Shown here: one piece after another, positions 35,186 to 46,028 of the stretch
Layout: the number at the start of each line of letters is the position of its first letter
Numbering within the stretch: the stretch's first letter is position 1
Source: JACMOY01 sp038322575
GTDB taxonomy: Bacteria > Actinomycetota > Actinomycetes > Actinomycetales > Angustibacteraceae
Assembly (NCBI GenBank): GCA_038322575.1
Contig: JBBQGB010000003.1
Span: 1-64,000, forward strand
Reading direction: 5' to 3'
DNA length: 64,000 nt
Position numbers and translations under genes: made by a program
Notes under the pieces: model-generated
What the model saw: only the letters and a program-made list of their open reading frames with translations
What the model was told of the DNA's origin: nothing
The model's database searches: none

Positions 35186-35964
35186 GCCTGTTCAAGCGCA
35201 AGGGCGCCAAGACCGAGGACGACACGCCGCCGGACAGCACGCCGCCGGAGCAGTCCGGCGACCCGGCGGAGGCTGACCGCGGGGACGTCGCCGAGACCGT
35301 CGAGGCGCCGCCGCTGCGCGCCCCGGGTGTGGGACCCTTCGACGTCACCGAGGTGGACGGCCTACAGGAGCGGCTGGACGTCGGTGCCCTCTGGCTGCCG
35401 CTGCTCGACGGCATCGAGCTGCAGCTGCAGATGGACGAGGGCAGCGGTCAGGTGACCGGCGTCTTCATCGTCCTGGGCGACTCGGCCGTGCAGCTGCAGG
35501 CGTTCGCGGCCCCCCGGCACGAGGGCATCTGGCACGAGGTGTGCGACGAGATCGCCGCCGGCATCACCGAGCAGGGCGGCACGGCCGACCCGGGCACCGG
35601 CCCGTTCGGGCACGAGCTGCTCGCCCGGGTGCCGAGCGCCCAGCCGGACGGCAAGGTCGGGTTCCAGCCGCTGCGCTTCACCGGCGTCGACGGACCGCGC
35701 TGGCTGCTGCGGGCGGTGTTCCACGGTCAGGCGGCCATCGACGCGGCGGCGGCCGAGGCGCTGGAGGCGCTGGTGGCGCAGGTCGTCGTCGTGCGCGGCA
35801 GCGAGCCGATGGGCCCGCGCGAGCTGCTGCCCCTGCACCTGCCGGCCGGTGCCCAGGAGCCGGTCGAGGGCCCGGAGGGTGCGGTCGAGCAGGACGGCGA
35901 GCCGGTTCACGCGGACGACCTGAACCCGTTCGAGCGCGGCCCCGAGATCACCGAGCGGCGCTGA
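35182..35964 (+). CDS. DUF3710 family protein
   Basis: 260 residues. A lysine-rich start (MSLFKRKGAKTEDD) and acidic linker precede the conserved core of about 45-215, with GPFDVTEVDG, LWLPLLDGIELQLQMDE and GPRWLLRAVFHGQAA. The C-terminal tail includes NPFERGPEITERR. It is a conserved actinobacterial protein of unknown function found after dut. It starts with GTG within the dut stop (GTGA). Confidence 0.88.
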   Translation: MSLFKRKGAKTEDDTPPDSTPPEQSGDPAEADRGDVAETVEAPPLRAPGVGPFDVTEVDGLQERLDVGALWLPLLDGIELQLQMDEGSGQVTGVFIVLGDSAVQLQAFAAPRHEGIWHEVCDEIAAGITEQGGTADPGTGPFGHELLARVPSAQPDGKVGFQPLRFTGVDGPRWLLRAVFHGQAAIDAAAAEALEALVAQVVVVRGSEPMGPRELLPLHLPAGAQEPVEGPEGAVEQDGEPVHADDLNPFERGPEITERR

Positions 35965-35976
35965 GGCGCGCGCGCG

Positions 35977-35982
35977 TAGGCT
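35977..35982 (+). promoter_or_regulatory. -10 hexamer TAGGCT for leaderless OB-fold gene
   Basis: TAGGCT lies 7 bases before ATG 35990 and no ribosome site is present. Confidence 0.5.
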
Positions 35983-35989
35983 GGTGGCC

Positions 35990-36367
35990 ATGGGATCAGC
36001 ATCCGGCCGGTTCACCTCCGTCCTGCACCGGCTCACCAGCAGCCAGCAGGTGCTCGAGGACGAGGACCTGCTGGCCGCGTCCGGCAAGGCCGGGGGGACG
36101 CCGGTGCGCGAGCTGCCGGATCGCCGCGAGGCCTGCGTCTGCGGCACGGTGCGGTCGGTGACGCTGCGGCCGCGAGCCGGGGTGCCCGCCCTGGTCGCCG
36201 AGCTGTACGACGGCACCGGCACGCTCACGGTCGTCTGGCTGGGGCGCCGGCAGATCGCAGGCATCGTCCCCGGCCGTCGGCTGCGGGTGCACGGGCGCGT
36301 CGCCCAGCGCGACGGTCAGCCCGTGGTGTTCAACCCGTCCTACGAGCTGCTGCCCGGCGGGGCCTAG
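35990..36367 (+). CDS. OB-fold nucleic-acid-binding protein
   Basis: 125 residues. The C-terminal 90 residues form an OB fold: CVCGTVRSVTLRPRAGVPAL, then LYDGTGTLTVVWLGRR and GRRLRVHGRVAQRDGQPVVF. The pattern matches the tRNA-anticodon/RecG-wedge type OB domain of actinobacterial proteins placed between DUF3710 and DUF3159. The ligand is unknown, probably nucleic acid. ATG 35990 is preferred over GTG 35984 because it fits leaderless spacing. Its TAG overlaps the next GTG. Confidence 0.85.
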   Translation: MGSASGRFTSVLHRLTSSQQVLEDEDLLAASGKAGGTPVRELPDRREACVCGTVRSVTLRPRAGVPALVAELYDGTGTLTVVWLGRRQIAGIVPGRRLRVHGRVAQRDGQPVVFNPSYELLPGGA

Positions 36368-37053
36368 TGCCGCCGTCCGACGTCGCCCTGGCGGACGCGC
36401 TCGGGGCGGTGCCCGAGGGGGCGACCACGGTCGAGGAGGTCGTGCGTGCGCGCCTGGCCGAGAGCGTCGGTGGGTGGCGGGGGTCGGTCGAGACGGCCCT
36501 GCCGACGGTGGCGTTCGTCGTGACCTGGGCCCTGACCTACCAGGTGCGCACGTCGTTGCTGGCCGCTGCCGTGCCGGTCGCCCTGGCCGTGGTGGCCCGG
36601 CTGGCGCAGCGCCAGACCCTGCGCTACGCCCTGGGCAGCCTCGCCGCGCTCGCCATCGCGGGCTTCTTCGCGCTGCGCACCGGCCGGGCGCAGGACGTGT
36701 TCCTGCCCGGCATCCTCTACAGCTGCGGGCTGACCGTGCTCACCCTGCTCTCGGTGGTCACCCGCTGGCCGATGGTGGGGTTCCTGCTGGGGTCGACGTC
36801 GGCCGACCCCCTCGCCTGGCGCACCCACGCGGGCCTGGTGCGGCTGTGCCAGCGGCTGACCCTGGTGCTGTGCTCCTTGTACGCGGTGCGCGCGGCGATC
36901 ATGCTCCCGCTCTACCTCGCCGGCCAGGTGGGTCTGCTCGGGGTGGCCAAGATCGCCCTGGGCTGGCCGCTGTACCTGGTCGCGGTCGCGGGGATGGGCG
37001 CGCTGCTGCTGCGCGGTCGCACCCCGCTGGAGCCCCTGCCCGCGTCGGGCTAG
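36367..37053 (+). CDS. DUF3159 family membrane protein
   Basis: 228 residues with about six transmembrane helices between residues 40 and 215. The family signature region is WALTYQVRTSLLAAAVPVAL, GFFALRTGRAQDVFLPGIL and RWPMVGFLLG. It resembles the intracellular septation protein A/YciB fold in general layout. It starts at GTG 36367, overlapping the OB-fold gene by one base, and its stop overlaps the convergent TrkA-type gene. Function is unknown. Confidence 0.86.
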   Translation: MPPSDVALADALGAVPEGATTVEEVVRARLAESVGGWRGSVETALPTVAFVVTWALTYQVRTSLLAAAVPVALAVVARLAQRQTLRYALGSLAALAIAGFFALRTGRAQDVFLPGILYSCGLTVLTLLSVVTRWPMVGFLLGSTSADPLAWRTHAGLVRLCQRLTLVLCSLYAVRAAIMLPLYLAGQVGLLGVAKIALGWPLYLVAVAGMGALLLRGRTPLEPLPASG

Positions 37054-37727
37054 CTGCGGCGCAGGACGTGCCCGGGCGAGAGCATCTGCTCCAGCGCCGA
37101 CTCGCTCTCGGGGACCGTGAGGAACAGCAGCTCGTCCCCGGCCTCGAGCGCGTCGTCCCGGGTCGGGGCGATCGGCCGGTTCTGGCGGATGACGCCGACC
37201 AGGATGGTGTCGGCGGGCCAGCTGAGGTCGCCCACCCGGGCGCCGGCGTACGTCGAGTCCCGGGGCAGGGTCATCTCGACCATCGTGGCGTGACCCTGCT
37301 GGAACTCGAAGATCCGCACCAGGTCACCGACGCTGACGGCCTCCTCGACCAGGGCGGTCATCAGCCGCGGTGTCGAGACCGCGACGTCGACCCCCCACGC
37401 CTCGTCGAACATCCACTCGTTCTTCGGGTTGTTGACCCGCGCGACCGTGCGGGGCACCCCGAACTCGGTCTTGGCGATCAGCGAGACGACGAGGTTGGCC
37501 TTGTCGTCGCCGGTGGCGGCCACGACGACGTCGCAGCTCTCGAGACCGGCCTCGTTCAGCGCCGAGATCTCGCAGGCGTCGGCGAGCAGCCACTCGGCGT
37601 CGGCGACCCGCGCGGTCTGGACGGCGCGCGGCTCCTTGTCGACGAGCAGGACGTGGTGGCCGTTGGCGAGCAGCTCGCGGGCCACCGAGCGGCCCACGCT
37701 GCCCGCACCGGTGATGACGACGCGCAT
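37050..37727 (-). CDS. TrkA-type K+ uptake regulatory protein (RCK)
   Basis: 225 residues. The Rossmann domain starts MRVVITGAGSVGRSVARELL, with a GxGxxG NAD-binding motif and the acidic LVDKEPRAV at the end of strand 2. The C-terminal RCK_C domain covers about 140-220. Paired genes of this kind (CeoB/CeoC in mycobacteria) regulate potassium transport by binding nucleotides. It lies 10 bases after its paralogue, in the same operon, and faces a K+/amino-acid transporter gene. Confidence 0.9.
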   Translation of the reverse strand: MRVVITGAGSVGRSVARELLANGHHVLLVDKEPRAVQTARVADAEWLLADACEISALNEAGLESCDVVVAATGDDKANLVVSLIAKTEFGVPRTVARVNNPKNEWMFDEAWGVDVAVSTPRLMTALVEEAVSVGDLVRIFEFQQGHATMVEMTLPRDSTYAGARVGDLSWPADTILVGVIRQNRPIAPTRDDALEAGDELLFLTVPESESALEQMLSPGHVLRRS

Positions 37728-37737
37728 GGTGGCTCCT

Positions 37738-38400
37738 TCAGTCGTGGTGGGGCGGGGCGGCCAGCGCGGCCTCGGCCCGGCGCAGGTCTGACTCGACCAG
37801 CGTGAACTGCAGCACGTCGCCGTCCTGCATCAACGTGGTGGCGTCGGGCACCAGCCCGTGCCCGAGGCGGGTGAGGTACGCCAACCGGACGCCGCCCGCG
37901 GCGGCGACCTCGTCGACGCGCCGTCCCACCCAGCCCGGGTGCACCGGGATGTCGGCCAGCAGCACCTCGCCGCTGGGGTCGCGGTACGTGGGGGCTGCGC
38001 CGGCGGGCAGCAGCCGGCGGATCATCTGGTCCGAGGTCCACTTCACCGTCGCCACCGTGGGGATGCCCAGCCGCTGGTAGATCTCGGCGCGGCCCGGGTC
38101 GTAGATGCGCGCGACGACGTTGTCGACCCCGAACGTCTCGCGGGCGACCCGCGCGGCGAGGATGTTGGAGTTGTCGCCGCTGCTGACGGCGGCGAACGCC
38201 TGCGCGGTCTCGATGCCCGCCTCGAGCTGGACGTCGCGGTCGAAGCCGACGCCGGTGATGCGCCGCCCCTCGAACGAGGCCCCGAGGCGGCGGAACGCGG
38301 ACTCGTCCTGGTCGATGACGGCCACGTCGTGGCCCTGGGCCTCGAGGCTGTGCGCCAGGGTCGATCCGACCCGGCCGCAGCCCATGATCACGAAGTGCAC
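37738..38400 (-). CDS. TrkA-type K+ uptake regulatory protein (RCK), first gene
   Basis: 220 residues. N-terminal MHFVIMGCGRVGSTLAHSLE contains GxGxxG, followed by VIDQDESAFRRL (acidic ribose-binding residue). The C-terminal RCK_C domain follows at about 135. It differs from the downstream paralogue mainly in the linker, which suggests a heteromeric pair. It is divergent from the APC/KimA-like transporter gene with 85 bases between, so coordinated control is plausible. Confidence 0.9.
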   Translation of the reverse strand: MHFVIMGCGRVGSTLAHSLEAQGHDVAVIDQDESAFRRLGASFEGRRITGVGFDRDVQLEAGIETAQAFAAVSSGDNSNILAARVARETFGVDNVVARIYDPGRAEIYQRLGIPTVATVKWTSDQMIRRLLPAGAAPTYRDPSGEVLLADIPVHPGWVGRRVDEVAAAGGVRLAYLTRLGHGLVPDATTLMQDGDVLQFTLVESDLRRAEAALAAPPHHD

Positions 38401-38471
38401 GGATCCCTCTCGCAGGTCGTCGGCACCAGGGGTCTGGCTGCCCCGAAACCGTACACCGGCCCGGGTGCGCC

Positions 38472-38477
38472 TAGCAT
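38472..38477 (+). promoter_or_regulatory. -10 hexamer TAGCAT for leaderless transporter gene
   Basis: TAGCAT lies 8 bases before GTG 38486. No ribosome site is present in the 85-base divergent region. Confidence 0.45.
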
Positions 38478-38485
38478 GACCGTCC

Positions 38486-40459
38486 GTGCCGCTCGCTGGT
38501 CAGATCCTCAAGCGCCTGCTGGTCGGTCGTCCCCTCGGGAGCGACCGGCTGGGCGAGACGCTGCTGCCCAAGCGGATCGCGCTGCCGGTCTTCGCCAGCG
38601 ACGCGCTGTCGTCGGTGGCGTACGCACCGGACGAGATCCTGCTGACCCTGAGCGTCGCCGGGCTGACGGCGTACGCCTTCAGCTGGAAGATCGCCCTCGC
38701 CGTGGCCCTGGTGATGCTCGTGGTGGTCGCGTCGTACCGCCAGAACGTGCACGCCTACCCCTCAGGCGGCGGCGACTACGAGGTCGCCACGACCAACCTG
38801 GGCAAGACCGCGGGACTGACCGTGGCGAGCGCCCTGCTGGTCGACTACGTGCTCACCGTCGCGGTGTCGATCAGCTCGGCGGCGCAGTACGCGGCAACCG
38901 CGATCCCGCTGCTGAAGGGCCACGAGGCCCTCGCCGGCGTGGCGGCGGTGGCGGTGCTCACGGCCATGAACCTGCGCGGCGTGCGCGAGTCCGGGGCGGC
39001 GTTCGCGATCCCCACCTACGTGTTCATGGTCTCGATCATCGGCATGGCCGGGTGGGGTTTCTTCCGCTACTACGTGCTCGGTGACCTGCCTCGCGCGCAG
39101 AGCGCCGACCTGACGCTGGTCGCCGAGCCGGGTTACGAGGCCGGGCTGGCGAGCCTGGCGGGCGGGTTCCTGGTGCTGCGCGCCTTCTCGTCCGGCTGCG
39201 CGGCGCTGACCGGTGTCGAGGCGATCAGCAACGGTGTGCCCGCGTTCATGAAACCCAAGAGCCGCAACGCCGCGACGACCCTCGCCCTGCTGGGCGGCAT
39301 CTCGGTGACGATGCTCGTGTCGATCGTCGTCCTGGCCCGGATCACCGACCTGAAGTTCGCCGAGGTCCCTGCCATCCAGCTGCTGCGCGGGGGCGTGCCG
39401 GTGGGCGACACCTACCAGCAGGACCCGGTGATCGGTCAGCTGGCGCACGCGGTCTTCAACACCTTCCCGGTGGCCTTCTACGTGGTCGCCGCGGCGACCG
39501 GCATCATCCTGGTGCTCGCCGCCAACACGGCGTTCAACGGGTTCCCGGTGCTCGGATCGATCCTGGCGCGGGACGGGTTCCTGCCCCGCCAGCTGCACAC
39601 CCGGGGTGACCGGCTCGCGTTCAGCAACGGCATCCTCACCCTCGCGGTGATGGCCGGGGTGCTCATCCTCGCCTTCGACGCCCAGGTCACCCGGCTGATC
39701 CAGCTGTACATCGTGGGCGTGTTCGTCTCCTTCACCACCAGCCAGGTCGGGATGGTGCGGCACTGGAACCGGCTGCTGCGCACCAGCGCCGCCGCGGACG
39801 TCGCGCGGATGCGCCGCAGCCGCGTCGTCAACGCGATCGGTGCCGGGCTGTGCGGCACGGTGCTCGTGGTGGTCCTGATCACCAAGTTCGCCAAGGGCGC
39901 GTGGATCGCGATCGCCGCGATGGTGGTGATCTTCATGCTGATGCGCGGGATCCGCCGGCACTACGACGCGGTCAGCATCGAGCTCGACCCGGACGTCGAC
40001 ACCCGGGACGTCGTCCTGCCCTCGCGGGTGCACGCGCTGGTGCTGGTCTCCAAGCTGCACCGCCCGACGCTGCGGGCGCTGGCGTACGCGCGCGCCACCC
40101 ACCCGTCGACGCTCGAGGCGATCAGCGTCAACGTCGACCCGGACGACACCGTGGCGCTGCAGGCCGAGTGGGACCGCCGCGACATCCCGGTGCCGCTGAA
40201 GTCCCTGGACTCGCCCTACCGGGAGATCACCCAGCCGATCGTCCACTACGTCCGTTCGATCCGGCGCGAGAGCCCCCGCGACGTCGTCATGGTCTACATC
40301 CCCGAGTACGTCGTCGGCCACTGGTGGGAGGCGTTGCTGCACAACCAGAGCGCGCTGCGGCTGAAGACCCGGCTGCTGTTCACGCCCGGGGTCATGGTGG
40401 CCAGCGTGCCGTGGCAGCTGCGCTCGTCGCAGGGCGCCGAGCCAGGGGTCGGGCCCTGA
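38486..40459 (+). CDS. APC-superfamily transporter, KimA-like potassium importer
   Basis: 657 residues with 12 transmembrane helices between about 30 and 480, then a cytoplasmic C-terminal domain of about 150 residues (KLHRPTLRALAYARATHPST). FASDALSSVAYAPDEIL and AYPSGGGDYEVATTNLG correspond to the substrate-binding helices of the YdaO/KimA branch of the APC family, which imports K+ with protons. Its place opposite two TrkA-type regulators supports a potassium role over amino-acid uptake. No c-di-AMP riboswitch fits in the short upstream region. Confidence 0.82.
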   Translation: MPLAGQILKRLLVGRPLGSDRLGETLLPKRIALPVFASDALSSVAYAPDEILLTLSVAGLTAYAFSWKIALAVALVMLVVVASYRQNVHAYPSGGGDYEVATTNLGKTAGLTVASALLVDYVLTVAVSISSAAQYAATAIPLLKGHEALAGVAAVAVLTAMNLRGVRESGAAFAIPTYVFMVSIIGMAGWGFFRYYVLGDLPRAQSADLTLVAEPGYEAGLASLAGGFLVLRAFSSGCAALTGVEAISNGVPAFMKPKSRNAATTLALLGGISVTMLVSIVVLARITDLKFAEVPAIQLLRGGVPVGDTYQQDPVIGQLAHAVFNTFPVAFYVVAAATGIILVLAANTAFNGFPVLGSILARDGFLPRQLHTRGDRLAFSNGILTLAVMAGVLILAFDAQVTRLIQLYIVGVFVSFTTSQVGMVRHWNRLLRTSAAADVARMRRSRVVNAIGAGLCGTVLVVVLITKFAKGAWIAIAAMVVIFMLMRGIRRHYDAVSIELDPDVDTRDVVLPSRVHALVLVSKLHRPTLRALAYARATHPSTLEAISVNVDPDDTVALQAEWDRRDIPVPLKSLDSPYREITQPIVHYVRSIRRESPRDVVMVYIPEYVVGHWWEALLHNQSALRLKTRLLFTPGVMVASVPWQLRSSQGAEPGVGP

Positions 40460-40476
40460 GCGCGGGGGAGTCGCTC

Positions 40477-41751
40477 GTGGGGCTCGAGGTCGAGGTCGAG
40501 GTGGGCGCCGTGGCGCACGGCGGGCACTGCGTCGCGCGGCACGAGGGTCGGGTGGTCTTCGTGCGCCACGCGCTGCCCGGTGAGCGGGTTCTGGCGCGGG
40601 TCACCGAGGGCTCGGACGGCGACCGCTTCGTGCGCGCGGACGCCGTCGCCGTGCTGCGTGCCTCGCCGGGCCGCGTCCAGGTGCGCTGCCCCGTCGCGGG
40701 CCCCGGTGGTTGCGGTGGCTGCGACTGGCAGCACGCCACGCTGCCCACCCAGCGCGACCTCAAGGCCGCGGTCGTGCGCGAGCAGCTGCAGCGGCTGGCG
40801 GGGCTCGACGTCGACGTGGTGGTCGAGGCGGTACCCGGCGACGACGACGGGCTCGGCTGGCGCACCCGGGTGCAGCTGGCGGTCGACGCGGACGGCGCCA
40901 CCGGGCTGCGCCGGCACCGCTCGCACGACGTCGTCCCCGTCTCGCACTGCCCGATCGCCCACCCGGGGGTCGACTCGACGGGCGTCACCACCGTGCCCTG
41001 GCCGGGTGTGCGCGGCGTCGAGGTGGTGGTGCCCTCGGGCGCCGACGAGCCGGCGCTGGTCGTCGTCGAGCCCACCGGGCGGCGTCCGCGACTGCCGTCG
41101 GTGCGGGCGTCGGTGGCCCTGCTGGACGCCGAGGGCACCCTCGAGCGGGTCAGCGGCCGCAGCTGGGTGCGCGAGGACGTCACCGCCGGGGACTGGCGAC
41201 GCGGGTTCCGGGTGTCCGGGTCGGGGTTCTGGCAGGTGCACCCGGGTGCTGCGGGCGCCCTGGTCGGCGCGGTGCTCGACGGGCTCGCGCCCCGCCCGGG
41301 CGAGCAGGTGCTCGACCTGTACGCCGGCGTCGGGCTGTTCGCGGCCGCGCTCGCCGACCGCGTCGGCCCCGAGGGTGCCGTGCTGGCGGTCGAGGGTGAC
41401 CCCCGGGCCGTGCGCGACGCCCGCCGCAACCTGCACGACCTGCCCGGGGTCGGCATCACCCAGGGCAGGGTCGACCGGGTGCTCGGGGCGATGCTCGCCG
41501 ACGGGCTCACCGCCGACCTGGTGGTGCTCGACCCCCCGCGAACCGGCGCCGGACGCCGGGTCGTCGAGCAGGTGTGCTCCCTCGGTGCGCGCGCCATCGG
41601 GTACGTCGCCTGCGACCCGGCGGCGCTGGCCCGCGACCTCGGGTACGCCGCGCAGCACGGTTACCGCCTGGCCGGCCTGCGGGCCCTGGACCTGTTCCCG
41701 ATGACCCACCACGTCGAGTGCGTCGCCGTCCTGGTTCGCTCCGGGGAGTAG
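40477..41751 (+). CDS. TrmA/RlmC-D-family RNA uridine-5-methyltransferase
   Basis: 424 residues. An N-terminal TRAM domain (about 1-55) is followed by a Cys cluster CPVAGPGGCGGCDWQH (about 71) that may bind [4Fe-4S]. The SAM domain has QVLDLYAGVGLFAAAL (about 275), catalytic LDPPRTGAG (about 351) and the ending FPMTHHVECVAVL. The nucleophilic Cys lies in YVACDPAALARDL. It methylates a uridine in tRNA or 23S rRNA; the position cannot be told. GTG 40477 has GGGGGAG 6 bases upstream. Confidence 0.88.
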   Translation: MGLEVEVEVGAVAHGGHCVARHEGRVVFVRHALPGERVLARVTEGSDGDRFVRADAVAVLRASPGRVQVRCPVAGPGGCGGCDWQHATLPTQRDLKAAVVREQLQRLAGLDVDVVVEAVPGDDDGLGWRTRVQLAVDADGATGLRRHRSHDVVPVSHCPIAHPGVDSTGVTTVPWPGVRGVEVVVPSGADEPALVVVEPTGRRPRLPSVRASVALLDAEGTLERVSGRSWVREDVTAGDWRRGFRVSGSGFWQVHPGAAGALVGAVLDGLAPRPGEQVLDLYAGVGLFAAALADRVGPEGAVLAVEGDPRAVRDARRNLHDLPGVGITQGRVDRVLGAMLADGLTADLVVLDPPRTGAGRRVVEQVCSLGARAIGYVACDPAALARDLGYAAQHGYRLAGLRALDLFPMTHHVECVAVLVRSGE

Positions 41752-41754
41752 AAA

Positions 41755-41774
41755 TTATCTCGACGTCAAGATAA
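41755..41774 (+). promoter_or_regulatory. palindromic operator upstream of acnA
   Basis: TTATCTCGACGTCAAGATAA is a 20-base palindrome with one mismatched pair, AT-rich at both ends in an otherwise GC-rich region. It starts 3 bases after the methyltransferase stop and overlaps a TAAAGT -10-like element (41772-41777). The shape resembles operators of MarR-family UrtR/TamR-type regulators; TamR controls aconitase in Streptomyces. The regulator is not encoded in this window. Confidence 0.7.
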
Positions 41775-41826
41775 AGTCAGGGCACCGGCACCGCGGCCGG
41801 GGATGCAGCAGCGAGGAGACACCGTC

Positions 41827-44625
<2,799 letters not shown>

Positions 44626-44697
44626 GCCACCTCCGCCCGGTTTGCGGGTTTCTGGGCAGGTCGTGATTTCCGTTGTCAATTTGTTGCCTGACACGTC

Positions 44698-44726
44698 TGG
44701 ACGGCACTGCGGCCTCCGCATACGTT
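44698..44726 (+). promoter_or_regulatory. candidate promoter of sugar ABC operon
   Basis: TGGACG (44698-44703), a 17-base spacer and TACGTT (44721-44726) give a plausible promoter. Upstream, TGTCA-N10-TGACA (44674-44693) is a second inverted repeat. The match to -35 is modest. Confidence 0.4.
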
Positions 44727-44738
44727 GTGCCTCACAAC
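44724..44738 (+). promoter_or_regulatory. palindrome, candidate ROK operator
   Basis: GTTGTG-CCT-CACAAC is a perfect 6+6 inverted repeat overlapping the -10 end of the candidate promoter of the sugar ABC operon. Its position fits repression by the ROK protein encoded at the end of the operon. Confidence 0.6.
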
Positions 44739-44812
44739 AATTTCGTTGGGGTTACCGGCGCGTGTCAGAGCGTCGCGCGGTGACCACCTGAGACCTCGAG
44801 GAGGCGGTCTGC

Positions 44813-45919
44813 GTGCAGCGCAAGCGCTACATTGCAGTTGCGGGACTCGCCGGCGTGGCACTCACCATGAGCGCCTGCGGCAGCAGCACCAGTGGCACCA
44901 CCGGCACCAGCGGTGGTAGCGGCAGCTCGAGCAGCAGCTCGGCCGCCAAGGCCGGCAAGGTCGGGGTCATCCTGCCCGACACCAAGTCGTCCGCCCGCTG
45001 GGAGACGGCCGACCGGCCGAACCTGCAGAAGGCGTTCGACGCGGCCGGTGTCGAGGTCGTCATCGACAACGCGAACGGCGACAAGTCGCAGATGCAGACC
45101 ATCGCCGACCAGATGATCACGCAGGGCGTCACCGTCCTCGCGATCGTCAACCTGGACTCGGCGTCCGGTGCGGCCATCGAGTCCAAGGCCAAGAGCCAGG
45201 GCGTGTCGACCATCGACTACGACCGGCTGACCCTGGGCGGCAGCGCGGACTACTACGTCTCGTTCGACAACAACAAGGTCGGCGCCCTGCAGGGCGAGGG
45301 CCTGGCGACGTGCCTCGGCGACAAGAAGGCCAACATCGCCTACCTGAACGGCTCGCCGACCGACAACAACGCCACCCTGTTCGCCGCCGGGGCCCACAAG
45401 GTCCTGGACGCGAACAAGAACTACACCAAGGTGGCCGAGCAGGCCGTCCCCGACTGGGACAACCAGCAGGCGGCGACGATCTTCGAGCAGATGTACACCC
45501 AGGCCGGCGGCAAGATCGACGGTGTGCTCGCGGCCAACGACGGCCTCGGCAACGCGGCGATCTCGATCCTGAAGAAGAACAACGTGACCATCCCGGTCAC
45601 CGGTCAGGACGCCACGGCACAGGGCCTGCAGAACATCCTGGACGGCACCCAGTGCATGACCGTCTACAAGTCGGCCAAGGCCGAGGCGGACGCGCTGGCC
45701 AAGCTGGCCATCGGTCTGAGCAAGGGCGAGAAGAGCACCGACGCGACCGGTACCACGCGGGACGAGACGGGCAAGCGTGACGTCCCCTCGGTGCTGCTCG
45801 ACCCGGTGTCGATCAACAAGGACACCGTCAAGGACGTCGTCAGCGACGGTGGCGTGACCAAGGAAGAGCTGTGCACCGGCGCCTACGCCGCCAAGTGCAC
45901 GGCTGCGGGCATCAGCTAG
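44813..45919 (+). CDS. sugar ABC transporter substrate-binding lipoprotein
   Basis: 368 residues from GTG 44813. A signal peptide ends in the lipobox MSAC (Cys about 22), followed by a Ser/Gly/Thr linker to about 45. The mature domain is a periplasmic-binding-protein type 1 fold (VGVILPDTKSSARWETADRP, IDYDRLTLGGSADYYVSFDN, GVLAANDGLGNAAISILKKN). The closest family is xylose/multiple-sugar binding proteins (XylF, ChvE). Two Cys near the C-terminus (ELCTGAYAAKC) may form a disulfide. It is first in an operon with ATPase, permease and ROK regulator genes. Confidence 0.92.
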   Translation: MQRKRYIAVAGLAGVALTMSACGSSTSGTTGTSGGSGSSSSSSAAKAGKVGVILPDTKSSARWETADRPNLQKAFDAAGVEVVIDNANGDKSQMQTIADQMITQGVTVLAIVNLDSASGAAIESKAKSQGVSTIDYDRLTLGGSADYYVSFDNNKVGALQGEGLATCLGDKKANIAYLNGSPTDNNATLFAAGAHKVLDANKNYTKVAEQAVPDWDNQQAATIFEQMYTQAGGKIDGVLAANDGLGNAAISILKKNNVTIPVTGQDATAQGLQNILDGTQCMTVYKSAKAEADALAKLAIGLSKGEKSTDATGTTRDETGKRDVPSVLLDPVSINKDTVKDVVSDGGVTKEELCTGAYAAKCTAAGIS

Positions 45920-45932
45920 TCAGCCGGCTGAC
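45919..45932 (+). repeat. 14-bp perfect palindrome after binding-protein gene
   Basis: GTCAGCCGGCTGAC begins at the last base of the binding-protein stop codon and is its own reverse complement. It may form part of the processing or stabilising structure with the hairpin that follows. Confidence 0.5.
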
Positions 45933-45941
45933 GACGACGGT

Positions 45942-45972
45942 GCGTCCTGCTGCCGATCCGGCAGCAGGACGC
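45942..45972 (+). terminator. 14-bp-stem hairpin inside ABC operon
   Basis: GCGTCCTGCTGCCG (45942-45955) and CGGCAGCAGGACGC (45959-45972) form a perfect 14-bp stem with a 3-base loop. No T tract follows, so it is more likely a partial terminator or RNA stabiliser that keeps binding-protein mRNA in excess over the ATPase and permease. Confidence 0.75.
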
Positions 45973-46028
45973 GCCGTCGCCTCACCCGACTCAGCACGGA
46001 CCGTCCGCCTGTGACCGAGGGAGTTCCC

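Noticed and set aside
38401..38485. c-di-AMP (ydaO) riboswitch before the KimA-like transporter
   Set aside because: The 85-base divergent gap is too short for this riboswitch and lacks its conserved blocks.
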